Positions 43,901-51,347 of a DNA stretch of 64,000 nucleotides are shown here, piece after piece. Every line of letters begins with the position of its first letter. The stretch's first letter is position 1. Source of the stretch: JAHZFN01 sp965149945 (lineage in GTDB: Bacteria; Bacillota; Dehalobacteriia; UBA4068; UBA4997). Where the stretch lies: positions 62,001-126,000 of the forward strand of contig CBCTTQ010000002.1 in assembly GCA_965149945.1 (NCBI GenBank). Reading direction: 5' to 3'. Below the pieces are notes generated by a model. It searched no databases. It saw nothing but the letters and a program-made list of their open reading frames with translations, and was not told the DNA's origin. The position numbers were made by a program, and so were the translations under genes.

Positions 43901-44474
43901 TGTAATCGCCGGCGGCGAGGATATCAATGTATTTATTGTGGATACAGAGGTTTATTCCAACACCGGCGGACAATCTTCCAAAGCCACACCCATCGGCGCC
44001 GTAGCGCAATTCTGCTCCGCCGGTAAAACTTCCTATAAAAAGGACTTAGGCTCTATTTTCATGACCTACGGCAATGTCTATGTAGCGCAAGTAGCCATGG
44101 GCGCGGATCCCGCTCAGCTGGTCAAAGTACTGAAAGAAGCAGAAGCCTATCCCGGCCCTTCCGTCATTATCGCCTACACCCCCTGCGGCGCCCACGGCAT
44201 CAAAATGGGCATGTGTAACGTACAGGCCGAAATGAAACGGGCAGTGGATTCCGGTTATTGGACACTCTACCATTACAATCCGCTGGAAGAAAAACCCCTT
44301 TCCGTGGACTCCCAACAACCGCGAATGAACTTTCAGGAATTTTTAGACGGCGAAGTCCGTTATGCTTCTTTGAAAAAAGATTTTCCGGAAAACGCCGAAA
44401 AACTCTTCGCTCTGGGGGAAAAACAAGCTAAAGAACGCTATGAGCATTACAAACACATGGAAGAAAATCAATAA
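40947..44474 (+). CDS. nifJ: Pyruvate:ferredoxin (flavodoxin) oxidoreductase, single chain
   Basis: 1175 residues from the ATG at 40947 (TGAGGG upstream). All domains in one polypeptide: pyruvate-binding YPITPSSPMAE near the start, the middle domains, a two-[4Fe-4S] ferredoxin domain (CLQCNRCSFVCPHAV and CTGCGSCVAVCPAKEKA, ~692 and ~749), and the TPP domain with GCAGCGETPYAKL-type start, GDGWAYDIGFGGLDHV and VYSNTGGQSSKATPIGA. Converts pyruvate + CoA to acetyl-CoA + CO2 with reduction of ferredoxin, reversibly. It follows ilvE by 127 bases with no terminator, so partial co-transcription with the Leu operon is possible. Ends in a strong terminator. Confidence 0.97.
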   Translation: MKEKTLVTMDGNEAAAYIAYQFTDIAAIYPITPSSPMAEKTDAWAAKGRKNFFNQTVNLIEMQSEAGAIGTVHGALEAGALATTFTSSQGLMLMIPVLHRIAGERLPGVLHVAARTVGTHALSIFGDQSDVMNCRQTGFAMLSTGSVQEVMDLAGVAHLAAIKGRIPFLHFFDGFRTSHEICKIEAMPLDELWNLVDQDALRTFRQNALNPDHPKLHATVQNPDIYFQVREANNRFYNALPDIVEDYLEKISIITGREYHLFNYYGDPEAEEIIIAMGSVSGTIEQVCDYLNAQDRKVGFLQVHLFRPFSFRHFMAAIPQSVKKIAVLDRCKEIGSAGEPLYQDVCTAFINSDRKVQIIGGRYGLSSKDTDPSQIIAVYDNLRQAEPLGNFTIGINDDVTHLSLPLGPYITTGDEDVISCKFWGLGGDGTVGANKNTVHIINEYTPKYAQAYFEYDAKKSYGVTKSHLRFGNRPIRSAYYVKSANFIACHNQTYMGQYDIVSELRPGGAFLLNCTWSDQELDEKLPADVRRFLANNNIRFYTINATDIAMRLGLGSHVNMILQSAFFALAKVIPVEEALEYMKDAARKTYGRKGEAVVNKNLAAIDEGAVHIHQVVIPESWKNAQEKIDSKEDHRPAVVRNILEPINRQKGDDLPVSTFIGYEDGTIELGLTAYEKRKIAVQIPLWQKDKCLQCNRCSFVCPHAVIRPYLLTKAEAAQAPSGFETIPAKGAAAKDFLYSLQISVADCTGCGSCVAVCPAKEKAITMIPIDDARKNYEEIWEYGLNLSDKGDVFDPFTVKGSQFRQPLVEFSAACAGCGETPYAKLLTQLFGDRVYWANATGCTQAWGSPMPGIPYTTNKKGHGPAWTNSLFENNAEFSLGMLLSVKQQRKAEKARVEQLLAVCDDAELTALAKEWLDAFDDFHHSAEISERFAAALETKKDAISSNQRPLIKEILDYRDQLSKKCFWMFGGDGWAYDIGFGGLDHVIAGGEDINVFIVDTEVYSNTGGQSSKATPIGAVAQFCSAGKTSYKKDLGSIFMTYGNVYVAQVAMGADPAQLVKVLKEAEAYPGPSVIIAYTPCGAHGIKMGMCNVQAEMKRAVDSGYWTLYHYNPLEEKPLSVDSQQPRMNFQEFLDGEVRYASLKKDFPENAEKLFALGEKQAKERYEHYKHMEENQ

Positions 44475-44482
44475 GCTCAAAC

Positions 44483-44513
44483 AAAAAAGGTGACTTTATC
44501 AGTCACCTTTTTT
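44483..44513 (+). terminator. Rho-independent terminator after PFOR
   Basis: A 13-bp stem AAAAAAGGTGACT with its complement around TTATC, with a T-run. Confidence 0.92.
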
Positions 44514-44635
44514 ATTTACAAAGAAACAGCCTGAGGGGCGTTTCGGCAGTGTTTGAGAAACCAAAACTTTACAATCCCTCAAAACGTCCCTCTCTTGATA
44601 AATCCTGTGATTTTACAAAATCAGAAAACTCCGCG

Positions 44636-45874
44636 TCATTCCAGCAGACCCTTCTCCGACATTTCCCGAAGTGTATTGCTGATAGCGATTTTGCCGTGAT
44701 AGCGAGAAAGCCCTCCTTGAAAATACAGCTCATATTCCGGCGGTACCACCGGCGCATCGCAGGACAACTCAATAGACGCCCCGGAAACAAAGGTTCCCGC
44801 CGCCATTACCACCTGGCTGCTGTACCCGGGCATATCCCATGGCAGCGGCGTCACGTAGGAATCAATCGGAGAATATTTTTGAATTCCCTGGCAAAAAGCC
44901 AACAGACGATCTTCCCTTCCCCAACGAATACCCTGAATGATATCGGTACGCGCTTCCTCCGCCTTGGGCAGCACCGCGAATCCCAAAGCTTCCAGCAAAG
45001 CCGCCGCAAAAACAGCGCCGCATAACGCTTCCCCAACAATCTGCGGCGCTAAAAATAATCCTTGGTAGAACCACCGAGGATCCCCCAAGCTGGCGCCCAC
45101 TTCTCCCGCGATACCAGGACAAGTAAGACGAGACGCCGCCCGTTCCACCAGATCCTTCCGTCCCACAATATAACCGCCGCAAGGAGCCAAACCGCCGCCG
45201 GGATTTTTAATCAAAGAACCGGCCATGTAATCGGCGCCCGCTTCCAGCGGCTCCCGTTCTTCCACAAATTCTCCGTAGCAATTGTCCACAAACACAATCA
45301 AATCAGGTTTTTTTTCTTTGGCGGCAGCGATAATTTGTTCAATTTCCGCAACAGAAAGCGACTTGCGCCATTGATACCCTTTAGAGCGCTGAATTGCCAA
45401 AATTTTGGTATTCTCGCCGATTCCTTCCTGCACTTGCTTCAAATCAAAACGGGCAAAATCAAAATCAATTTCTCGATAAAGCACCCCCATTTCCAGCAAG
45501 GAACCGGGCGCTTTCCCTTGATCCCCAATGGCTTGATGCAACGTGTCATAGGGACTGCCCAAATAAACCAATTCTTCCCCGGGCAGCAGGTTACCCATCA
45601 GCGCTAACGCGATGGCATGCGTACCGGACACAATTTGCTGCCGCATCAATGCCGCCTCACCTCGAAACACTCGCGCGTAAATTTCCTCCAGCGTATCTCT
45701 GCCCACATCGCCATAACCGTAACCGGTAGTAGATTTCAGCTGAATCTCGCTCACCCGACAGGCGCGAAAAGCTTCCAACACTTTCCGAAAATTCGCTTCT
45801 TCTACTTGGGCGCGCTTTCTGCCAAATTCTTCCATCTCGGCAGCTGCCTGCTCCACCAGTTGTTCAAAATTCAT
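44636..45874 (-). CDS. Methionine gamma-lyase-family (aluminium-resistance-type) PLP enzyme
   Basis: 412 residues from the ATG at 45874 (GAGGTG 6 bases away; a GTG at 45883 is too close). PLP fold-type I: IVSGTHAIALALMGNLLPGEELVYLGSPYDTL, VFVDNCYGEFVEEREP (Asp contacting PLP), and the Schiff-base lysine in GSLIKNPGGGLAPCGGYIVG. The C-terminal GASIELSCDAPVVPPEYELYFQGGLSRYHGKIAI is characteristic. Members are often found near hfq and miaA in Bacillota, as here, apart from glpK between them. The true substrate is not established for most members. Confidence 0.9.
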   Translation of the reverse strand: MNFEQLVEQAAAEMEEFGRKRAQVEEANFRKVLEAFRACRVSEIQLKSTTGYGYGDVGRDTLEEIYARVFRGEAALMRQQIVSGTHAIALALMGNLLPGEELVYLGSPYDTLHQAIGDQGKAPGSLLEMGVLYREIDFDFARFDLKQVQEGIGENTKILAIQRSKGYQWRKSLSVAEIEQIIAAAKEKKPDLIVFVDNCYGEFVEEREPLEAGADYMAGSLIKNPGGGLAPCGGYIVGRKDLVERAASRLTCPGIAGEVGASLGDPRWFYQGLFLAPQIVGEALCGAVFAAALLEALGFAVLPKAEEARTDIIQGIRWGREDRLLAFCQGIQKYSPIDSYVTPLPWDMPGYSSQVVMAAGTFVSGASIELSCDAPVVPPEYELYFQGGLSRYHGKIAISNTLREMSEKGLLE

Positions 45875-45999
45875 CCTTAACACCTCGATTTTTTTACTTC
45901 TCTTATTTTAGCGCAAAACAAAGGAAAAAGCAAATTTCCGGAGAACTCTCTTTAAAATTGAAATATTAAGAAGAACACGCAAGAGGGGAGAAATCGTCT

Positions 46000-47493
46000 A
46001 TGAATCAATATATCATCGCTCTGGATCAAGGTACTACCAGCTCCAAAACCATGATCTTTGACCAGGCGGGCAATCTGCTGATCAAACGCGCGCAAGAATT
46101 CCAACAGATTTATCCCGCTAACGGTTGGGTCGAGCACAATCCTAAAGAAATTTGGGAAAGTCAAAAAAACACATTGCTGCAAGCCTGCCATAAACTGGGG
46201 AAAAATTTTTCTCAGGTAAAAGGATTAGGTATCTCCAACCAAAGGGAAACCGTCATTCTCTGGGATAAAAACACCGGAGAACCCGTCTATAACGCTATCG
46301 TCTGGCAATGTCGGCGCACGGCGGAATACTGTGAAACGCTGATTCAAAAAGGATTGGCGCCTGATATTACCAAAAAAACGGGGCTGCGTATCGACCCTTA
46401 TTTTTCCGCCACTAAAATCCACTGGCTCTTAGAACAAGTACCCGACGCGCGCCGTCGCGCCGAACGGGGGGAATTGCTTTTCGGCACAGTAGATACCTGG
46501 CTTATTTGGAATCTAACCCGGGGGAAAGTCCATGTCACCGACCAAACCAACGCCTCCCGCACCATGCTCTATAATATTTTCAAAAATGATTGGGATGAGG
46601 AGCTGCTGGAATTATTTCATATTCCCAAGTCTATTCTGCCGAAGGTGGTTTCTTCTTCTCAAGTGGTCGGCTATGTCGATGAATCGATTCTTCCCGGCAA
46701 AATTCCCATCGCCGGCATCGCCGGAGACCAACAGGCGGCGCTGTTTGGACAATGCTGTTTTTCTCCCGGAGAAGCGAAAAACACCTACGGCACCGGTTGC
46801 TTTCTGTTGATGAATATCGGCAGCACACCGGTCATTTCTCAAAACAATTTGCTGACCACTATGATCTGCTCTTTGGACGGTACCCCGCAATATGCCCTGG
46901 AAGGCAGCGTATTCATCGGCGGCGCGGTAATCCAGTGGCTTCGTGACCAGTTGCGTTTGATCCAATCCGCCGATGAAACAGAATCCCTGGCCCGCAGTGT
47001 TCCCGATAACGACGGCGTCTATCTGGTGCCTGCTTTTTCCGGATTGGGGGCGCCTTATTGGGATCCGTTCAGCCGCGGTCTGTTGATTGGACTGACCCGC
47101 AACTCCAATTATAAACATATCGCACGGGCAGCCTTGGAAAGTATTGCTTTCCAAGTAACCGATCTGGTAAAAACAATGGAAGCCGATGCCAAACTAAAGT
47201 TTCAAAATCTGAAAGTAGACGGCGGCGCCACCGCCAATGATTTTCTCATGGAATTTCAAACGGATCTGCTGGATATTCAACTGCTTCGCCCCATTAATAC
47301 TGAAACCACAGCGTTCGGGGCTGCTTTTTTAGCAGGTCTGGCTACCGAAGTTTGGCACAATACCGAGGAACTGAAAAACACCTGGCAGGCAGATCGTATA
47401 TTTGAACCTTCCATGCCGCAGGAAACCCGTATGGTTTATTACCAGAAATGGCAAAAAGCCGTGGAACGCAGCCGCGGCTGGATTGAAGAATAG
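46000..47493 (+). CDS. glpK: Glycerol kinase
   Basis: 497 residues, full FGGY length. IIALDQGTTSSKTMIFD and QQIYPANGWVEHNPKEIW at the start, SNQRETVILWDKNTGEPVYNAIVWQCRRTAEYCE (glycerol site), GTVDTWLIWNLTRG, AGIAGDQQAALFGQCC, NTYGTGCFLLMN and LKVDGGATANDFLMEFQ. Phosphorylates glycerol to sn-glycerol 3-phosphate. GAGGGGAGA lies before the ATG. No glpF/glpD beside it: a lone gene in an otherwise housekeeping region. Ends in a hairpin terminator. Confidence 0.97.
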   Translation: MNQYIIALDQGTTSSKTMIFDQAGNLLIKRAQEFQQIYPANGWVEHNPKEIWESQKNTLLQACHKLGKNFSQVKGLGISNQRETVILWDKNTGEPVYNAIVWQCRRTAEYCETLIQKGLAPDITKKTGLRIDPYFSATKIHWLLEQVPDARRRAERGELLFGTVDTWLIWNLTRGKVHVTDQTNASRTMLYNIFKNDWDEELLELFHIPKSILPKVVSSSQVVGYVDESILPGKIPIAGIAGDQQAALFGQCCFSPGEAKNTYGTGCFLLMNIGSTPVISQNNLLTTMICSLDGTPQYALEGSVFIGGAVIQWLRDQLRLIQSADETESLARSVPDNDGVYLVPAFSGLGAPYWDPFSRGLLIGLTRNSNYKHIARAALESIAFQVTDLVKTMEADAKLKFQNLKVDGGATANDFLMEFQTDLLDIQLLRPINTETTAFGAAFLAGLATEVWHNTEELKNTWQADRIFEPSMPQETRMVYYQKWQKAVERSRGWIEE

Positions 47494-47508
47494 CAATCAT
47501 TTTCAAAA

Positions 47509-47541
47509 AGAAAAAGAAGGAGCAAAAGCCCCTTCTTTTTT
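47509..47541 (+). terminator. Rho-independent terminator after glpK
   Basis: The stem AAGAAGGAGC/GCCCCTTCTT (one mismatch) with an AAAA loop and T6. Confidence 0.82.
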
Positions 47542-47877
47542 GTTATTATCGCCTTAAAATGACTGCTCTGTTTTGCTTACGATTTTCCACGGTCAGCCAG
47601 TTTAGCTTTCTTCGTATTGTAATCGCCTCTTTGTTTTACAGGAAAACTCTTTTCAGGTAAACGAAAACCCTTCGGAACAATACACCCCTCCGCGTTTATA
47701 TGATCCACGCCGCACAGCAGAGGGGCAATATCAACAAAAGAGAACTCGACAATTCCAAAGTTTATTTCGATATACTCCTTTTCATAATCTTTATCCTCCG
47801 GAACTGTCGATTAATCGTTTTGCTTTATTTCCAAAGAGGTGGAACTTTTCCATTTAATCAAAATCTTTTTGTTTTCT
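47542..47877. other. Intergenic stretch between glpK and hfq
   Basis: About 335 bases of A/T-rich sequence. No frame with a ribosome site and no long stem. A short TGGAA/TTCCA repeat near 47840 after the hfq stop is too weak to call a terminator. Nothing else recognised. Confidence 0.5.
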
Positions 47878-48105
47878 TTAATATTCTTCCGGAAAGTCCA
47901 ACGGATGGTTGGGACAAATAGTAGAAATGGCATGTTTATAGACCATTTGCTGTTTGTCAGCGGATTGTACTACCAACACCCTGTCATCATAATATACCAA
48001 CTGCCCTTTCAATTGATAGCCATTCATTAAAAAGAAGGTGGCGGAAAGAGTGTGAAACTGCAAACTGTCCAGAAAAAAATCCTGAATGTCGAAACACGCC
48101 TTCAT
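47878..48105 (-). CDS. hfq: RNA chaperone Hfq
   Basis: 75 residues from the ATG at 48105 (GGAGGG 7 bases upstream). Sm1 segment FLDSLQFHTLSATFFLMNGYQLKGQLVYYDDRVLVV and Sm2 signature QMVYKHAISTI with the conserved YKHA. Somewhat divergent in Sm1. Binds sRNAs and A-rich mRNA. Follows miaA by 67 bases in the classic mutS-mutL-miaA-hfq order. Confidence 0.95.
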   Translation of the reverse strand: MKACFDIQDFFLDSLQFHTLSATFFLMNGYQLKGQLVYYDDRVLVVQSADKQQMVYKHAISTICPNHPLDFPEEY

Positions 48106-48172
48106 ATCATCACCCTCCAACCATACAACATCGACTCTCTGCCTAAAACATATGCAGATATTCGATGATTTA

Positions 48173-49108
48173 TCATTGACAAACGGGCAATATTTCCGGC
48201 AAAATTTCCGAAACAGCGGTAACCCTCGTCAAATCAAACCAATGAATGTCGGGTTCTCGCCGCCACCAGGTCAATTGCCGTTTGGCAAATCTTCTGGTGT
48301 CCCGCTGAATCAATTCCACCGCTTCCTCATAAGACAATTTTCCCGCCAAGTATCCACACATCTGCTTGTATCCTAAGCCCTGCATCGGCTTCAGCAGAGG
48401 ACTCCAACCCGCCGCCAAAAGACCCCGCACTTCTTCTTCCAAACCGTCTGCCATCATTTGCAACACCCGCTGATTAATCCGTTCATAAAGCTGCGCACGC
48501 TCTCTGCGCAAACCAATAAGACGAATGTCCCAATTCGGCGGTTTCTTTTCACTTTGTGCACTGAGGGGCTTACCTGTCAAATGGTACACTTCCAACGCGC
48601 GGATGATTCGTTTTCCGTCAGAGGGACTGGTTTTGGCAGCTGTCGCCGCGTCCACCGCCGCCAGCTCCGCCAATAGCTCCGCCCCGCCTTTTTCTCGGAA
48701 TTCCCGCTGTTTGCGTCGACGAAATTCTGAATTCTCTCCTTCGTTTTCATGGAAGGTATAACCGTGAATCAAAGCGGAAACATACAGTCCCGTACCGCCG
48801 ACTACAATCGGGGTTTTACCGCGCCCGTTGATCTCCGTCACCAAAGCCGCGGCAGCTTTCTGAAAATCCGCCACTGTGTAAGGCTCATCCGGATTCAAAA
48901 TATCAATTAAATGATGGGGAATTTCTTTCCCGTTGGCGGCAATTTTTTCTTCCGGACGGATTTTCGCGGTTCCGATGTCCAGATAACGGTATACCTGCAT
49001 GGAATCCCCGGAAATAATTTCCCCGTCCAAAGCCGCCGCCAATTCCACAGACAGAGCAGTCTTGCCCACTGCCGTCGGTCCCAAAACCACAATTAATTTC
49101 GGTTTCAA
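48173..49108 (-). CDS. miaA: tRNA dimethylallyltransferase
   Basis: 311 residues; prenylates A37 of UNN-decoding tRNAs. P-loop GPTAVGKTALSVELA, GEIISGDSMQVYRYLDIGTAK, PHHLIDILNPDEPYTVADF, VVGGTGLYVSALI, and the C-terminal GLGYKQMCGYLAG and RDTRRFAKRQLTWWRR. Starts 4 bases after the mutL stop, so coupled with it. Confidence 0.97.
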   Translation of the reverse strand: MKPKLIVVLGPTAVGKTALSVELAAALDGEIISGDSMQVYRYLDIGTAKIRPEEKIAANGKEIPHHLIDILNPDEPYTVADFQKAAAALVTEINGRGKTPIVVGGTGLYVSALIHGYTFHENEGENSEFRRRKQREFREKGGAELLAELAAVDAATAAKTSPSDGKRIIRALEVYHLTGKPLSAQSEKKPPNWDIRLIGLRRERAQLYERINQRVLQMMADGLEEEVRGLLAAGWSPLLKPMQGLGYKQMCGYLAGKLSYEEAVELIQRDTRRFAKRQLTWWRREPDIHWFDLTRVTAVSEILPEILPVCQ

Positions 49109-49112
49109 TTTT

Positions 49113-51308
49113 TCAGCTCCTCATAAATCGTTTACGAATTTCTCCATTACTGATCCGGATCACCGTCGGTCGCCCGTGGGGACAAGTCTGGGGATGCTCC
49201 GCCGTCGCTAATGCACTCAAAAGCCAATGAATATCCGCATCTGTCAAAACATCATTGGCCTTCACCGCGTTTTTGCAAGCCATCGTAAACAATTCTTCTT
49301 TATTTAGCGCCGTTTTGCTGACGGCATTTTCTTCGCCGTGGGCATTGCCCACAATGCGATCCATCATGTCCAGGAAAAATTCTTCCGCGGACTGACGAAA
49401 ATGTTCCGAACGACGTACATTTTCATTGTCTTTACTCTGAGCAAACCACAACGGAACACCCCGCAGCACAAAAGTGCTGTCCCCCAAATATTCCACAACA
49501 AAACCAAAATCCGTCACGGCTTCCAAATTTTGCAAAAGCAACTCTTTGGAAAGATTCCCCAACTCCACGGAAACGGGGACTGCCAGCAGACTCACCGCGT
49601 TTTGATGCTGTTCAAAATCATGGGCAAAGGTTTCATATAAAATTCTCTCATGGGCGGCGTGCTGATCAATGATATACAGATCCTCCCCGTAAACGGCAAT
49701 GACATAACTGGCATTCAATTGCCCCAGCGGTCGCAACGCGCGGAATAAATTTTCTTCCTGAGGAAATAATTCCGCCTGTTCCGCCTCGACCGGCTGTTTC
49801 CCCGGCAAAGCGCCTATTTGAAACAAGGCGCCCAATCCCGCCAAAGGATTGGAGCGAGGAGTCGTTGTTTCTTCATCATAATATCCCAAATATTCATTAT
49901 AAATCTCAAAGGGATTGGGAATTTCGTCCGTTTTCTCCATAGAAAAAACAGACTCCTCTTCGTCCGCTTTCCCGCCCTGCACCAACCGTTCAAAAAGTTT
50001 GCTGGTAAATTCCGACTGAGGGGATGCCTTCATGTCTACCTTCGGCGCAAAAGCACTCTGCTCCGATTCCGCCGCTTTTCGCGTCAGCGGCACTTCCTCT
50101 GCCTCTTCCCGCGTCTGCCGCCACATCTGTGTCATTTCAGAGGCGGGAAGAGCATCATTTTCGGCAAACTGAAACAACTCTCCCAGACGAAAAGTTTTTC
50201 CGTTTTCTCCCTGAATTTCCAAATCCTTCAGATTTTCCTGTACCCGGCTCACCGCTTTTTTCGGCACGGCGACTGTTTTCTGCGGTTCTACGGCAATTTT
50301 GGGCGCCAAAGCCTCCTTCACCGCCGCGAGCAAAACTTCTTTCACCGCTGCCAAACGATGAAATCGAATCTCTGTTTTGGCGGGATGAACATTGACATCA
50401 ATGGAAGCGGGATCCAGCCGCAAATACAAAATCGCCATAGGATAACGCCGCTCCGGCAACAACGTTTCATAAGCCAATTCCAAAATGGTTGAAAGATCTC
50501 TGCTTTTCACCAATCGTCCATTGACAAAAAAATGATAATATTTACGATTGCTGCGAGAAAAAGGAGGGCGAGAAACCAACCCGTCCACAACAATGCCCTC
50601 TTGCGCATATCTCACCGGCGCCAAATTGGCCAAATTAGCAGCGCCGTAAACAGCCAGCACAGCCTGGCGCAAATCACCGTTTCCGGAAGAATGCAGCACC
50701 GTCCGTCCGTCAACCTTCAGAATAAAGGCAATTTCCGGTGCGGAAAGAATGAAATCACCGAGAAGTTTTGTGATTTTGCCCTGTTCCACCGCCATAGATT
50801 TCAAAAACTTTTTTCGGGCAGGCGTATGATAGAATAAATCTTCCACCGTGATTTTGGTACCGGGAGGCATCCCCGATTCGCCGGTAATGACCATTTGTCC
50901 ATCCACCACCTGTCCCATATAACCGCTCAACTGGGCGGCAGCACGGCTCTGCACAGAGACTTTGCTTACCGATGCGATGGAAGGCAGCGCTTCCCCGCGA
51001 AACCCCAGAGAAACCACTTTATCCAAATCGGAAATTTTTTGAATTTTACTGGTGGCATGTCGATAAAAAGCTGTCTTCAAATCAGCGCGACTCATGCCCA
51101 TTCCGTCATCAATCACTTGGATTTTTTTGATGCAGTCTTCTGCCGGATTTTGTTCGATGCTGACGGTAATACGCCGGGCGCCAGCATCGATCGCATTTTC
51201 CACTAACTCTTTAACAACGGAAACCGGGCGTTCTACCACCTCGCCGGCGGCAATTTGATTGGCGGTTTCCGAATCCAAAATATGAATTCTGCTTTCTTGC
51301 GGCTCCAT
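49113..51308 (-). CDS. mutL: DNA mismatch repair protein MutL, endonuclease type
   Basis: 731 residues. GHKL ATPase: IAAGEVVERPVSVVKELVENAIDAGA, DDGMGMS, ATSKI and LGFRGEALPSIASV; a long charged linker (~330-520); and a C-terminal dimerisation domain with the nuclease motif DQHAAHERILYE, ACKNAVKANDVL and CPHGRPTVI. The intact DQHAxxExxxxE means this MutL nicks DNA itself, as expected in a MutH-less organism. AGGAGG before the ATG. 39 bases after mutS. Confidence 0.97.
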   Translation of the reverse strand: MEPQESRIHILDSETANQIAAGEVVERPVSVVKELVENAIDAGARRITVSIEQNPAEDCIKKIQVIDDGMGMSRADLKTAFYRHATSKIQKISDLDKVVSLGFRGEALPSIASVSKVSVQSRAAAQLSGYMGQVVDGQMVITGESGMPPGTKITVEDLFYHTPARKKFLKSMAVEQGKITKLLGDFILSAPEIAFILKVDGRTVLHSSGNGDLRQAVLAVYGAANLANLAPVRYAQEGIVVDGLVSRPPFSRSNRKYYHFFVNGRLVKSRDLSTILELAYETLLPERRYPMAILYLRLDPASIDVNVHPAKTEIRFHRLAAVKEVLLAAVKEALAPKIAVEPQKTVAVPKKAVSRVQENLKDLEIQGENGKTFRLGELFQFAENDALPASEMTQMWRQTREEAEEVPLTRKAAESEQSAFAPKVDMKASPQSEFTSKLFERLVQGGKADEEESVFSMEKTDEIPNPFEIYNEYLGYYDEETTTPRSNPLAGLGALFQIGALPGKQPVEAEQAELFPQEENLFRALRPLGQLNASYVIAVYGEDLYIIDQHAAHERILYETFAHDFEQHQNAVSLLAVPVSVELGNLSKELLLQNLEAVTDFGFVVEYLGDSTFVLRGVPLWFAQSKDNENVRRSEHFRQSAEEFFLDMMDRIVGNAHGEENAVSKTALNKEELFTMACKNAVKANDVLTDADIHWLLSALATAEHPQTCPHGRPTVIRISNGEIRKRFMRS

Positions 51309-51347
51309 TTTCCGCCTCCTCTCCCAAATCTACCCGACTGTCTACTC

